64,000 nt of DNA from Citrobacter sp. 18056 (GTDB taxonomy: Bacteria > Pseudomonadota > Gammaproteobacteria > Enterobacterales > Enterobacteriaceae): the NCBI GenBank assembly GCA_902706235.1, contig CACSJR010000022.1, positions 1-64,000 on the forward strand, read 5' to 3'. Below the pieces are notes generated by a model, which worked only from the letters and a program-made list of their open reading frames with translations, was not told where the DNA came from and did no database searches. Position numbers and translations under genes: made by a program. Positions 24,549-34,341 of the stretch are shown here, in pieces (position 1 is the stretch's first letter; every line of letters begins with the position of its first letter).

Positions 24549-25669
24549 ATGGCGATCAGACAACGTATAAGAAAAATGGCCTTATCAAAGGCGCTGGATA
24601 AGTATTACCGGGTTATGTCGGTACACAAGCGTGGCCATCTTCAGGAGTTCTATCGGATTAACGTTCTGAAGCGTTCGGTGCTCGCAGATAAACCTATGGA
24701 CGAAATCACCTCAGTGGATATCGCAAACTACCGCGATTCTCGGCTGGGTGCATCAGTGAGCGCACAGGCAGGGCGGTGAGTGCTAACACTGTCAGACTTG
24801 AAATGGCTCTTTTGTCAGCGCTTTACAATCTTGCCCGAATAGAGTGGGGAACCTGCACTCACAATCCTGTCGAACACGTCAGAAAGCCACAAGTTTCCTC
24901 CGGGCGAACCCGTCGCCTGACGTCTGTAGAGGAGCGGTGTATTGGCCGCGCGTTGCGTGCCAGGAATGACGAACTGGCGGCCATTTTCACGTTAGCGATT
25001 GAAACAGCAATGCGTCAGGGGGAGATCCTGTCTCTACGCTGGGAACATGTTGATTTGCACCTTGGCATCGCTCACCTGCCATTGACTAAAAACGGAACAT
25101 CGCGGGATGTTCCACTCTCATTTAAAGCCCGTCAGGCGTTACGCGACTTTGCAGGCCCACTTTCCGGGCCTGTGTTTAATTATACGTCTAGCGGCTTTAA
25201 GAGTGCCTGGAGAGGCATCGTGCTGGCTCTGGGAATTGAAGATCTTCACTTCCACGATCTTAGGCACGAAGCAGTCAGCCGCCTGTTTGAATTGGGCACG
25301 CTTAACGTGATGGAGGTTGCTGCTATTTCAGGGCATAAAAGCCTGAATATGCTAAAGCGATACACACACCTTCGCGCCACCCAGTTGGTCAGCAAACTTG
25401 ATGCCCGTCGCCGGCAGGCAAAGAAGCTGGCCGCGATGTTCATACCTTATCCTGCTGAGTTTTGTGAAAATGACGGAACCGTTGCAGTCCGGTTTGCCGA
25501 TCTCGAACATCTTACTGTTCCAGCCACAACCCGGGAGGAGGCGCTCAGGAATGCTTCAGAGGATTTGCTCAGAATACAGGCCCGCGCGGTATGTGCCGGA
25601 AAACGGCTTCCCCCGCCAGGTCCAGTTATGGTCAATGACAGCCGACGGTTCCTGATTAGACCGCTCTGA
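24549..25669 (+). pseudogene. rci: Shufflon recombinase Rci, split by a frameshift
   Basis: Rci is a tyrosine recombinase that inverts shufflon segments. The first part ([20 protein letters not shown] to SAQAGR) ends at TGA 24777; the second (GTG 24776, [20 protein letters not shown]) continues in another frame to 25669. Together they align end to end with R64 Rci as I remember it, including the catalytic R in [16 protein letters not shown] and the tyrosine in MLKRYTHLR. The 4-bp stop/start overlap could allow re-initiation and two polypeptides, but loss of function is more likely. A sequencing error cannot be excluded. Confidence 0.8.
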
Positions 25670-25825
25670 TAGCGAACTAATACAGGCCGATCTTCTCTTA
25701 TGCGCTGCCTCCACGAGGTTGTGCAGGGTTTCTCTTGCGCGTAACAGGCGCCAGCAGAGTATCCACGCCATTTTTTATTCCTGATCACCACCTTCCGAAT
25801 TTAGACAACCTCCCCCGGAGACATC

Positions 25826-26311
25826 ATGAAATTTTTCCTCACTGCTACCTGTGTGGCGGCTGCGCTGCTGTCCGGATGCCAGACAGTACCTGTCACTCAA
25901 TCCGAACGGGTGCCTGCGGCGGTTCAGCCACATGTTGTGACTCCCCGATCTGCACTGCAGCTGCAACAGCTTTGGCTCGAAGGGAATCTGGACACAGCGA
26001 CGTCTCTGCCTGTCGCAGTTATCCGTGCTGGTAGTGATCGTGTGACGCTCAGCTGGAATGGTGACGCAGTCGAACTGCTGACCGGGCTGGCGCGAGCACG
26101 TGGCCAGACGTTCAGCTACGCTGGCGTCCGCTTACCCTTGCCAGTAGACATTGATGTGCAGGGCATAACGTATTCAAACCTGCTGCGCATCATTGAAATG
26201 CAGACGGCGTGGCGAGCGACCCTCGTAACGTACCCTGGCCAGATGGTGCTGCAGTTTATGACGTCCATTCCGGCACAACAGGCATATCACATAAAGAGGG
26301 GGAAACGATGA
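25826..26311 (+). CDS. traH: TraH, DotD-like outer-membrane lipoprotein
   Basis: The 161-residue protein has a lipoprotein signal (VAAALLSGCQT, lipid on C18) and a periplasmic domain with VTLSWNGDAVELLTGLARAR and the ITYSNLLRIIEMQTAWRATL segment, typical of DotD/TraH, a structural relative of secretin N-domains. With TraI and TraN it forms the outer-membrane core of the I-type secretion channel. It is the first gene of the tra block after a 156-bp gap from rci. Its TGA overlaps the traI ATG. Confidence 0.9.
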   Translation: MKFFLTATCVAAALLSGCQTVPVTQSERVPAAVQPHVVTPRSALQLQQLWLEGNLDTATSLPVAVIRAGSDRVTLSWNGDAVELLTGLARARGQTFSYAGVRLPLPVDIDVQGITYSNLLRIIEMQTAWRATLVTYPGQMVLQFMTSIPAQQAYHIKRGKR

Positions 26312-27132
26312 CAGCCCGCTTTTTCATCTTGCTGCTGCCCATGATACTCGCGGGTTGCGCGGGATTCCCTGTGTCAAAGGCAGTCCCCCCACCAGGCCCC
26401 GGCGGTGCACCACCGCCGGGACCTGAAGCCTATATGTCACCGCAAAAACGCGATACTGCTGATGTATCAGACAACCGCTGTCAAATGCTCACGGAGGGAG
26501 GGCGTACAACCGGTTTTCGTGGCGGTAAGGCACAGCGTGCCTGGGAACTTCGACGTGATCTGGAGGCGCGTGCTAAGCAGCTCGATACCACCTATGACTT
26601 CCGTCCGCTCATCAGCACCCGAGGCTGGTTGCCGCCCGTTATTACCGAAGCGGTAGACGTGGCGCATGTCACTTCTGACCAGATTCGAACCGCAAGCCAC
26701 GTCTACGAAATCATCCAGCCAGAGCGTTTCGTCAGTAATCCACCGACCTGGCGCAGCTGGCTGATGGCCGGGCTCAGCACAGTACCTCCGGATGAACCGG
26801 AAGGTGGCCTTATCCCCGAAAACAGCGTTCAGCGCGATATCTGGCAGGCGGCGGTAAACGAGGGATGGGCGGAAGGGCGACAGAGTGCAGATGAAACGCT
26901 GGAAGCGAATGTGAACCGTCTTACCCGGGATTACAACGGGATGCTGCAGTACATGTTGCTGCGTCGCCAGAACCTGATTACCGCACCGGTAGTCACAGAA
27001 AACCAGCAAACCGTGACGGGTGACAGCAACAAACTCACTACGGGTGATCGTGAACGTCGGCTTGAATCCCGCGCAGGGTTCGTCACCGACAAAAAGAACT
27101 GGAAACCCGTTATCAATACGGAGAAACGCTGA
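26308..27132 (+). CDS. traI: TraI, DotC-like outer-membrane lipoprotein
   Basis: ATG 26308 overlaps the traH stop (ATGA). The 274-residue product starts MTARFFILLLPMILAGCAGF with lipobox ILAGC and has a proline-rich linker (PPPGPGGAPPPGP). The DotC domain includes YDFRPLISTRGWLPPVITEA and WAEGRQSADETLEANVNRLT. DotC works with DotD to place the DotH-like TraN in the outer membrane. This is the I-type TraI lipoprotein, not the F or RP4 relaxase of that name. The ATG of traJ overlaps its stop region. Confidence 0.92.
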   Translation: MTARFFILLLPMILAGCAGFPVSKAVPPPGPGGAPPPGPEAYMSPQKRDTADVSDNRCQMLTEGGRTTGFRGGKAQRAWELRRDLEARAKQLDTTYDFRPLISTRGWLPPVITEAVDVAHVTSDQIRTASHVYEIIQPERFVSNPPTWRSWLMAGLSTVPPDEPEGGLIPENSVQRDIWQAAVNEGWAEGRQSADETLEANVNRLTRDYNGMLQYMLLRRQNLITAPVVTENQQTVTGDSNKLTTGDRERRLESRAGFVTDKKNWKPVINTEKR

Positions 27133-28295
27133 TGTTAGCTCAGGAATTAGCTCTTTACGATTTTGGCGGAGGGCTGGATGCCGACTCGCTTCGTGGAATG
27201 TTTGTCTGGGCCGCCCGCAACAATGTGAGCGACATCCATCTGCAGGGGGATAACCATTTTGTTGTCGGTCGCTATGGCAGGCTCTTACGAGCCAGCCCAT
27301 TTTCAGTTGCTGATGACACGCTGGCCAAGCTCATGGATGACATTTTCTCGCCGGAGCTGCGCCCGCAGGTGCGCGGTGGGAAGTCTGTCGATCGCGCGAT
27401 ACAGCTGGACGGGGATGCGAGCGGTCGCTGGGGATTGAACCGCGGAGAACGTATCCGCTTTCGCGTGAACCTGCTGCAGGGTACGGCGGGTCGACAAAAA
27501 ACCATTGGCTGGACGCTGCGGGTGATCCCGTCAGATATCCCGCCTTTGGGGGGCATGCGCCTCGAACCTGCGCTGATGGAGAACATTTTACCTGCGAAAG
27601 GGCTGGCATTGTGGGGCGGTATTACCGGCTCAGGCAAAAGTACTGCGCTGGCCTCAACCTACCGCTACTGTCTCGATACTGACCCTGACAGGAAGGTGAC
27701 GACGAAAGAAGATCCCATCGAGTTTATCCTGGGGCGCCCCGGCGACATTCTGCCGCCACTCCAGTCGCAGGTGGGGGAAGATATCCCTGATTTTGCCACG
27801 GGGATCCGTGCTGACCTGCGTCGTGCGCCATCGGTGATTGGCGTCGGTGAGATGCGTGACCGCGAAACCATTGATGCCGGTATTCGTGCCGGGCAACTGG
27901 GCCATCTGTGCCTGTCCACGACGCACATCGATTCTCCCGGTGAAGTGTTTTCCCGTCTGATCAATGAGTTTCCCTACGAAAGCCGTGATGCCATGGCATG
28001 GGCACTTCTGGGCGTTCTGCAGTATGTCGTGGTGCAGACGCTCCTGCGTACCACTGACGGCAAACGGGTTGCGGTTCGTGAATACATCATCATCGACTAC
28101 TACCTGCGAGAAAAACTGGGTGGCCTGCCGTGGTCCCAGTGGGGTGGACATATCAATACCCTCATCCGGCTGGAAAAGCGCCGCATCGTTGATCAGGCTT
28201 GGCATCTGTTCCGGGAGGGGCATATCGCTGCGAATGAGCTCAATGTAGTGATGTCACCGCGGCAGCGACGGGAATTAGAGGAGGGCACGGCATGA
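27132..28295 (+). CDS. traJ: TraJ, DotB-like secretion ATPase
   Basis: The 387-residue cytoplasmic ATPase is related to VirB11/PilT. Walker A is GITGSGKST near residue 162; further motifs are KEDPIEFILG (Asp box), SVIGVGEMRDRETI (Walker B) and CLSTTHIDSPGE (His box). DotB-type ATPases act at the base of the channel and are needed for substrate release. The TGATG overlap with traI and a 4-bp overlap with traK indicate co-translation. Length is normal. Confidence 0.94.
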   Translation: MLAQELALYDFGGGLDADSLRGMFVWAARNNVSDIHLQGDNHFVVGRYGRLLRASPFSVADDTLAKLMDDIFSPELRPQVRGGKSVDRAIQLDGDASGRWGLNRGERIRFRVNLLQGTAGRQKTIGWTLRVIPSDIPPLGGMRLEPALMENILPAKGLALWGGITGSGKSTALASTYRYCLDTDPDRKVTTKEDPIEFILGRPGDILPPLQSQVGEDIPDFATGIRADLRRAPSVIGVGEMRDRETIDAGIRAGQLGHLCLSTTHIDSPGEVFSRLINEFPYESRDAMAWALLGVLQYVVVQTLLRTTDGKRVAVREYIIIDYYLREKLGGLPWSQWGGHINTLIRLEKRRIVDQAWHLFREGHIAANELNVVMSPRQRRELEEGTA

Positions 28296-28582
28296 GTCAG
28301 GATAAAAATGCGGGCTATCCGCCCGGGTTCTGGCGAGATGCCGGGCGACGACTCGATGTCTGGGGGATCCCTGGCTGGTTGTTTCTCCTTTATCTCTTCT
28401 GGTTCCGCTTTCCCGCGATGGACACGCTCTACATCGTCACGGTGGTCATCGCCATTTTTCGCCTGATGCAAATGTTCGGCTGGGGTGCTGGCGAACTCGC
28501 CACGCGTGCTGCCCGCCTTGCCCGCGGCAAAAGACTCAGCGGTCGCCCGTGGTGGTATCGGCGTTTTACTGACGGCGAATAA
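28292..28582 (+). CDS. traK: TraK, IcmT-like membrane protein
   Basis: The 96-residue protein begins MSQDKNAGYPPGFWRDAGRR and has two membrane spans (IPGWLFLLYLFWFRFP and LYIVTVVIAIFRLMQMF) and a basic C-terminus (WWYRRFTDGE). Its size and the WRDxxRxxxxxGIPGW pattern match IcmT/TraK. Its role in transfer is essential but poorly defined. The ATGA overlap with traJ is consistent with an operon. Confidence 0.88.
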   Translation: MSQDKNAGYPPGFWRDAGRRLDVWGIPGWLFLLYLFWFRFPAMDTLYIVTVVIAIFRLMQMFGWGAGELATRAARLARGKRLSGRPWWYRRFTDGE

Positions 28583-28614
28583 CCGTCCCTGACCTGGTGA
28601 ATACAGGAGGTTAT

Positions 28615-31600
28615 ATGCATACAGCTGACTACCCGGTATGGCTCGCCATTCTGCCGGAACAGCGCGATGAGGCGCGGGCAGCTGTTGGAAAACATCCCGA
28701 CGGACGCAGCGCTATTACGTGGAGCAAAGAAGACCAGCTGTGGTTTGCCAGACCTGGTGCTGATCTTAGCCGCGTGCAGGCCTGGATGCCCGACCGGACA
28801 ATCCGAAGTCCGGGAGGCGGTGACCCGCAGTCCGAGTTTTTTGACGAGCTGACCCGTGCCGGTTTGGTACTGGATGGCCTGCCTGTCATGGACGGGAAGC
28901 GCCATCGTGTGCCGGTCGTTGAAGGAAAAAAAGGAAACCAGGATGGTGTCTATCGCGGTTTCCTTGATGGGATTAAACCTGCAGGGTGGTACATCAACTA
29001 TCACCGGGCCGAGAACGACCGGGATATCATCCGATGGAAAGCCAGTGGTCGCGAAGGTGAAGCAGACCCGATTGTACGGGTTCATATCCGCGCGATCATG
29101 CGCCAGGCGAAAGACGATTTTGAGCGTGAACAGGCAGCCCTGTATGCCCGGCAGTCAGCAAGCGCAAAAGCACTGCACGCCAGGTTGCCAGCAGCAGATC
29201 CTGACCATGGTTACCTTACACGTAAGGGCGTGACCGCTTCCGCTGATGTCCGCCAGACACGCAATGGGGCGCTGGTCGTCCCGTTTTATGATGTCGATGG
29301 CGAGTTCCGGACCCTGCAGTACATCCCTCCCGATGGGGAGAAGTATCTGTTCAAGGATGCTCCGAAAGCCGGTCACTTCCGTGTTGAGGGTGGTGAGTTG
29401 CGAAACGGCAACCCCATCCTTTATGCAGAGGGATACGCCACAGCACGAAGCCTGCATATGGTGACCCACCAGTCAGTGGTGATGACCATTGATGCCGGCA
29501 ATATGATGGCGGTGGCTGCAGTACTGAAAGCCCGCTACCCCGACAGCCCACATCTCTTTATGGCGGATGTTGATCATGCCAAAGAGATAAACAAAGGGGT
29601 TCTTGCTGCATCCCGCGCAGCAGAAATGACGGGTGGTACCGCGATTTTGCCTGATCTGACCCCCTCAGAAATCGAACAAGGTTTTACCGACTTTAACGAC
29701 CTGCATCAGTCACGCGGCATCGAGCGCCTGCGCGATACGCTGCTTCCCGAAATAGCCCGGGCCCTCGAAGGGCTTCATGTTAAGGAACCCCCCATGGAAA
29801 CACCTGACGACGTGTCGGTAGCGCCGGATAACCCTTCAGCGCCGACTTCCGATGTCTCTGCTGACATCCAGCCGCCGGTAAATTCACCGGAACCTGCCGC
29901 TCTGATTATTGCGGAACAGGCTGCTTCCGATACGCCCCGCAGTCGACCTGGATCTGCAAAGGAAAAATCGGCAGAAATTCTGTCTCTGCGAGACGAAGGC
30001 CTAAAACCTGCCCAGATTGCGGAACGGCTGGGGATTGGGCAGACCAGCGTTTACCGGATCCTTCGTGCGCAGGAATCACCTGTAGCGCAATCGCAGTCAC
30101 CAGAACTACCGGTAGTCGACGCTGCGGCGACAGTCAGTACAACCGAGCCTGATGCCCCTCTCAGCCCATTTTCATCAGGCTTGCCTGGCAACAGCGATAC
30201 GCAGGCCGGCGCGGAAGATATGGCCATGCGAGCAGGTGTGCTATCAGCATCGGGAATGAGTCTGGCGAGTGTTGCCGCTGAACTTAATCTGGGCGTGGGG
30301 GAGACATATCGCCTGATACAGCAGGCAAAGGACGGTACATCTTCAGAAGCAACGCGTGAGCCTGAACCTGATTTTAAATCCGCCTTCACTGATATCAGCG
30401 GGCGATTGCAGGTTTTGCTCAATGATGCTGGCAAGCTAAGCCAGGAGGAATTGCTGACGCGTCTGAGTGTCCTGATGGCAGAACGTAAGCAGCTGACAGG
30501 TGTCTGGCTGAATTCAGATGACGCCGGTGTGTCTGACGTACCCGATTCCGCCTGCCTTGCGCTGGAAAGTCAGCTCCAGGCAAGGCTGGAGGCGTCAGAA
30601 CCTGAGCACGCTCCTCCCGAAACAATATCAGTGTCCCCACTGACAGCGCTCTCCGGAGAGGAGAATGCCATTCTCACCGGGCCGCGCCGGATTGCCCCAT
30701 CTGATGATGCACCGGGTGATCAAAAGCGTAAACGCATCGACATGGACAAGCTTCTGAGTCGTGTTACCCATGAGACGCAACCCGACGGGAAAAGCGTCCT
30801 GTATAAGCTGGATGGTGAACCTGCGTTTTTCGACCGGGGGAACCGGCTGGTGATGGCCGAAGGTGCAAGCACGCACGATGAGAAGGTACTTGCTGCGTTG
30901 CTGACGGCCTCTGAGCATTACCATGGCCGTATTGAGTTAACGGGCAGCGATGCTTTCAAAGCGTTTGCCATCAACGTTATCGTGGCCAACAAGCTCGATG
31001 TCAGCATGAAAAATGCCAGTCAGCAGGCCGCGCTTGATGACGCGCGTCGTGCAGCAGGTCTTCCTGTCGTACCTGCGGATGCCGTGAGGGGGGAGCCGAC
31101 AGTGCCGCCAGCAGCACCTGTCACTGCATCACCGGCGGAGAGCCCTGACGTGGGGAAAACCTCTGCACCTCAGGCGCCAAGTGACACCAGGTCATTGCAT
31201 CGTGACGTGACAATGTCACCCAATATAGAGGTTGCGAAGGCTCCGGTCAGACCCGAAATCCCTCCAGCGGTACATACGCCGGCAGAAAAAGCCCGTGAAC
31301 CCGTTACCGGCAAGGTCACTGCCTGCGGTGAAGCACCGTTCCGCTTCGATCCTGAAGAGTCAAACAGCACCTTTATTACCCTTCGTACCCGTGAAGGGAG
31401 CCAGACATTCTGGGGGAAAGAGCTGGCAGGGCTGTTGCGTGAAACCCGACTCAAAGAAGGGCAGATGGTGACGCTGCAGTGGATGGGCGAGCAGCCCGTT
31501 ACCATCAACCGACCGGTAAAGAATACTCTGGGGGAATTCACCGGACATTATGAAAAGGTCGAAACGAAGCGTAATCAGTGGTCACTGACACCGGTGCGGG

Positions 31601-32262
31601 GCGCACGTGTACAGACGGGCGGCGATGAAATGGTAAAACTCGCCGCTCTGGAAGTTAACCGCTATACGCAAATCCAGCATGAGGTGGTCAGTCGTCTGAG
31701 CATCGAGATGCCAGCCCCACCGAAACCTGCTGACGGTCTGTACTGGCTACGACCGGATGGTCAGGGTAGCACCACACCTGGTGATGCCCTTTCCGCAGAA
31801 CGTCCGGCGCACAATGAGCGCGCGGGTACCGCAGTGATGTCGTCGTGGGCCGCTGACGGAACACCTGATCTCTATCTGGTGCAGGGGGATGGTCATTATC
31901 TCCAGGGCGTTGTCCGCCAGAACGGTGTTTATCAACATGCACTTGTCACGCTGCCAGACAGCAAAGATGCGCCAGTGATGGTGATAAACCAGCTTACGCC
32001 AGAGGGGGCTGTACCTGTTGGGAGTGGTAACGGCATTAACCGTGCGAATGGCCAGCCTGTTCCGCGTGAGCATGTCGTCATCCGATTGACTGGTGAAGAA
32101 AAGCACCGCATCGCGAAACTTGATGCCCCTGCAGAGGTGCCGCCTGCACTCCATGCCCGGCTGGGGTTTGACGAGCGTTATAAGGCAGAGGCCACATATT
32201 CAAAGGATCGGCCGGCAGCGGCACCCCAGGCAGCACCGGTCACGCCGCCGCGGCCGGCATGA
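28615..32262 (+). CDS. Large plasmid primase-like protein (Toprim, two HTHs, LPD7), Sog position
   Basis: ATG 28615 follows AGGAGG and gives 1215 residues. Regions in order: an N-terminal DUF5710-like/primase part; a Toprim_3 domain around 260-375 (LYAEGYATARSLHMV and FMADVDHAKEINKG, then FTDFNDLHQS); two recombinase-type HTHs near 455 (GLKPAQIAERLGIGQTSVYR) and 545 (GMSLASVAAELNLGVGETYR); an LPD7 domain near 705-800 (DGKSVLYKLDGEPAFFDRGN); a possible OB-like region near 895-980 (APFRFDPEESNSTFITLRTR); and a C-terminal tail. It occupies the place of sog in R64, so strand priming after transfer is the likely role. The architecture is closer to IncP TraC-type primases. Confidence 0.8.
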   Translation: MHTADYPVWLAILPEQRDEARAAVGKHPDGRSAITWSKEDQLWFARPGADLSRVQAWMPDRTIRSPGGGDPQSEFFDELTRAGLVLDGLPVMDGKRHRVPVVEGKKGNQDGVYRGFLDGIKPAGWYINYHRAENDRDIIRWKASGREGEADPIVRVHIRAIMRQAKDDFEREQAALYARQSASAKALHARLPAADPDHGYLTRKGVTASADVRQTRNGALVVPFYDVDGEFRTLQYIPPDGEKYLFKDAPKAGHFRVEGGELRNGNPILYAEGYATARSLHMVTHQSVVMTIDAGNMMAVAAVLKARYPDSPHLFMADVDHAKEINKGVLAASRAAEMTGGTAILPDLTPSEIEQGFTDFNDLHQSRGIERLRDTLLPEIARALEGLHVKEPPMETPDDVSVAPDNPSAPTSDVSADIQPPVNSPEPAALIIAEQAASDTPRSRPGSAKEKSAEILSLRDEGLKPAQIAERLGIGQTSVYRILRAQESPVAQSQSPELPVVDAAATVSTTEPDAPLSPFSSGLPGNSDTQAGAEDMAMRAGVLSASGMSLASVAAELNLGVGETYRLIQQAKDGTSSEATREPEPDFKSAFTDISGRLQVLLNDAGKLSQEELLTRLSVLMAERKQLTGVWLNSDDAGVSDVPDSACLALESQLQARLEASEPEHAPPETISVSPLTALSGEENAILTGPRRIAPSDDAPGDQKRKRIDMDKLLSRVTHETQPDGKSVLYKLDGEPAFFDRGNRLVMAEGASTHDEKVLAALLTASEHYHGRIELTGSDAFKAFAINVIVANKLDVSMKNASQQAALDDARRAAGLPVVPADAVRGEPTVPPAAPVTASPAESPDVGKTSAPQAPSDTRSLHRDVTMSPNIEVAKAPVRPEIPPAVHTPAEKAREPVTGKVTACGEAPFRFDPEESNSTFITLRTREGSQTFWGKELAGLLRETRLKEGQMVTLQWMGEQPVTINRPVKNTLGEFTGHYEKVETKRNQWSLTPVRGARVQTGGDEMVKLAALEVNRYTQIQHEVVSRLSIEMPAPPKPADGLYWLRPDGQGSTTPGDALSAERPAHNERAGTAVMSSWAADGTPDLYLVQGDGHYLQGVVRQNGVYQHALVTLPDSKDAPVMVINQLTPEGAVPVGSGNGINRANGQPVPREHVVIRLTGEEKHRIAKLDAPAEVPPALHARLGFDERYKAEATYSKDRPAAAPQAAPVTPPRPA

Positions 32263-32287
32263 AAATCGAACCTACCGGAGTTTTCAC

Positions 32288-32638
32288 ATGAATAAACCAC
32301 TGACGGCCGCCATTATGGCGGCCTTTTTCTGCTGCTCATCATTGTCTGTCATCGCCGCAACCTGCCGTGCCGGGAGTGCGGCACAAGCCGGGAGTGAGGC
32401 GGGGTACAACGCGGCTAAAAAGGCTAATGATGCCTGGTCGGCACGCGAGAGCCAGACATCTGAACAGCTGCAAAACTGCCTGTCGGGTATCCGCAACATT
32501 TCCATCAGCATGCCACACCTGCCGAGCCTGCAGGACATCATCAATCAGGCGACAGAGAAGGTCTGTAACGCGGTGACCGACAAGATCAACAGCAACCTGC
32601 CGGACAATATCGATCCGTGGCAGTCGTATGGCATGTAA
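32288..32638 (+). CDS. traL: TraL, small exported protein
   Basis: The 116-residue protein has a signal peptide (MNKPLTAAIMAAFFCCSSLS, cleavage near VIAA-TC) and a soluble helical domain (TSEQLQNCLSGIRNISISMP, SLQDIINQATEKVCNAVTDK) with three cysteines in the mature part. It lies between the primase gene and traM, exactly where traL is in R64, and has the right size. Its role is unknown. A GGAG lies 16 bases ahead of ATG 32288. Confidence 0.78.
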   Translation: MNKPLTAAIMAAFFCCSSLSVIAATCRAGSAAQAGSEAGYNAAKKANDAWSARESQTSEQLQNCLSGIRNISISMPHLPSLQDIINQATEKVCNAVTDKINSNLPDNIDPWQSYGM

Positions 32639-32647
32639 GGAGAGGGC

Positions 32648-33340
32648 ATGGAAAATATTCAATCCGCAGCACCTCCGGATGAGGGAGCTGTCGCTGTTTC
32701 TGACATCCCGGCCTACGAGCATGCCGTCGCAGCGCAACATGAACGATCGCTTGGGGCTGTATTCGCCCATCGTTGTCTTGCTTTGGCGATGTGGAGCTGC
32801 GCCACGTCTACCGGGTTGATTGTCGTGGTGGCCATCCTCATCTGGATGGTCGCGCACCCGCCGATAAAGTATTTCGCTACTGAGAACGGGCGCATCACGC
32901 CGATGTATCCCACCGACAAACCCGCCTGGAGCGAAAGCGCGGTTCGTCAGTTTGGTGCGGACACGATCAGTGAGGCCTTTACCCTGGACTTTGTCCACTA
33001 TCGCAACCAGATGACTTCGGTGTCTCCGCGATTCTCGGAAGAAGGGTTTATCGGTTACAACCAGGCGCTTACCGTCGGTTCAAATATCCTGGCGCTTATC
33101 CGGGATAAGCGCATGAACCTGAGCAATACCAGTGAACCCGGTGTCATCCGCAGCCGTGGGGTCATCAACGGGCGCTACACCTGGGAATTTCAGTATCCCG
33201 TCACGTTAAGCCTCCAGGGGCAGAACAGCAGTAGCCCACCGCTTCGCTACATCTTCACGCTGCGTATTCAGCAGGCGGATGTTCAGCTCAAGCCAAAAGG
33301 TCTTGAAGTTACACAGACCATCACCAACAACGCAGGGTAA
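32648..33340 (+). CDS. traM: TraM, IcmL/DotI-like inner-membrane protein
   Basis: The 230-residue protein has a cytoplasmic start, one membrane span near residues 58-76 (GLIVVVAILIWMVAHPPIKY) and a periplasmic VirB8-like domain (FALDF-type segment FTLDFVHYRNQM, then GVINGRYTWEFQYPVTLSLQ). DotI/TraM is the core inner-membrane scaffold of the I-type channel and forms a ring like VirB8. AAGGAGAGG precedes the ATG; traN follows after 8 bp. Confidence 0.92.
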   Translation: MENIQSAAPPDEGAVAVSDIPAYEHAVAAQHERSLGAVFAHRCLALAMWSCATSTGLIVVVAILIWMVAHPPIKYFATENGRITPMYPTDKPAWSESAVRQFGADTISEAFTLDFVHYRNQMTSVSPRFSEEGFIGYNQALTVGSNILALIRDKRMNLSNTSEPGVIRSRGVINGRYTWEFQYPVTLSLQGQNSSSPPLRYIFTLRIQQADVQLKPKGLEVTQTITNNAG

Positions 33341-33348
33341 TAAACGCG

Positions 33349-34338
33349 ATGAGCAACCTTCGTACGTTAGCGCTCTGGCTGGCACTGTGCGGCACAGCCG
33401 GGGCTACAACCGGAACACCTGCTGGCAATGATGGCACCTGGCGCACATCTGCCGTAGTTGCCAGTGGAACCACAAGTGATCAGGGCCAGGCAGCGGCGGG
33501 GGCCGCCAGTTCCCCGGCAGGGCCACTACCTGGACAGGCCCTGCCACCGCCATCTTCCGTGACTTATGACCAGGCGCAGGCTGCTATTGCCCCGTTAACA
33601 CCGGATGAAATCCGCCGGTTACGCCAGGAGCAGGCTGAGCAGGACAAGGCGATGGCAACGCCTGGGATTACAGCGGTGCCGCGTATCAGTGCCCAGACTG
33701 TCAGCCTTCAGCCGGGAGCAAGTCTGCCACTTGTGCGTACAGCGGTTAACTGGCCTGCGACCGTGAGCTTTATCGACAGCACAGGGGCTCCCTGGAAAAT
33801 CCTTGGTGATCCTCAGAGTGGTTCGCCCGATATCGCCGTGAAATGGATGCCGGGAACTGCCTTTATGGTTATTACCGCGAAACGTGACTTTGTGAATACG
33901 CTGGTGACTGTGGGGCTGGAGGGGCTTTCTGTTCCTCTGCAAATCAGTGTGATGAGTGGCGAACCGGATACGGACAAAAAGACCTGGACGGTGGATGCGC
34001 GCCTTGATCTGCGCGTCCCACGTCGTGGTCCGGGTGCGGCGGCGGATGCTCCGTCACCCACGCGTATTGGGCTGCACGACGACATGCTGCAGGCGTTTCT
34101 TGATGGTGTACCGCCATCAGGGGCGAAGCGCCTGAAGACGACCGGAAGTGTGCCGGATACAGCGGTGTGGCAGCAGGGTGATGATTTGTATATCCGCTCC
34201 CGCGCAGACATTCGCGATGAGTTTGATACGACGTTGTCGTCTGCAGATGGCACGCATCTGTGGAAGCTGCCCGTCACGCCTCGTGTCGCATTCTCCGTAG
34301 ACGGGCGTACCGAAGCCCTCAGCATTGCCCTGGAGTAA
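33349..34338 (+). CDS. traN: TraN, IcmK/DotH-like outer-membrane core protein
   Basis: The 329-residue exported protein has a signal peptide (LALWLALCGTAGA), a Ala/Pro-rich linker, a helical stretch DEIRRLRQEQAEQDKAMA and a C-terminal beta-rich domain. The domain has VNWPATVSFIDSTGAPW and VKWMPGTAFMVITAKRDF, conserved in DotH. With TraH and TraI it builds the outer-membrane ring. Length fits. The start overlaps the short gap after traM, and traO begins 3 bp after its stop. Confidence 0.92.
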   Translation: MSNLRTLALWLALCGTAGATTGTPAGNDGTWRTSAVVASGTTSDQGQAAAGAASSPAGPLPGQALPPPSSVTYDQAQAAIAPLTPDEIRRLRQEQAEQDKAMATPGITAVPRISAQTVSLQPGASLPLVRTAVNWPATVSFIDSTGAPWKILGDPQSGSPDIAVKWMPGTAFMVITAKRDFVNTLVTVGLEGLSVPLQISVMSGEPDTDKKTWTVDARLDLRVPRRGPGAAADAPSPTRIGLHDDMLQAFLDGVPPSGAKRLKTTGSVPDTAVWQQGDDLYIRSRADIRDEFDTTLSSADGTHLWKLPVTPRVAFSVDGRTEALSIALE

Positions 34339-34341
34339 GCT

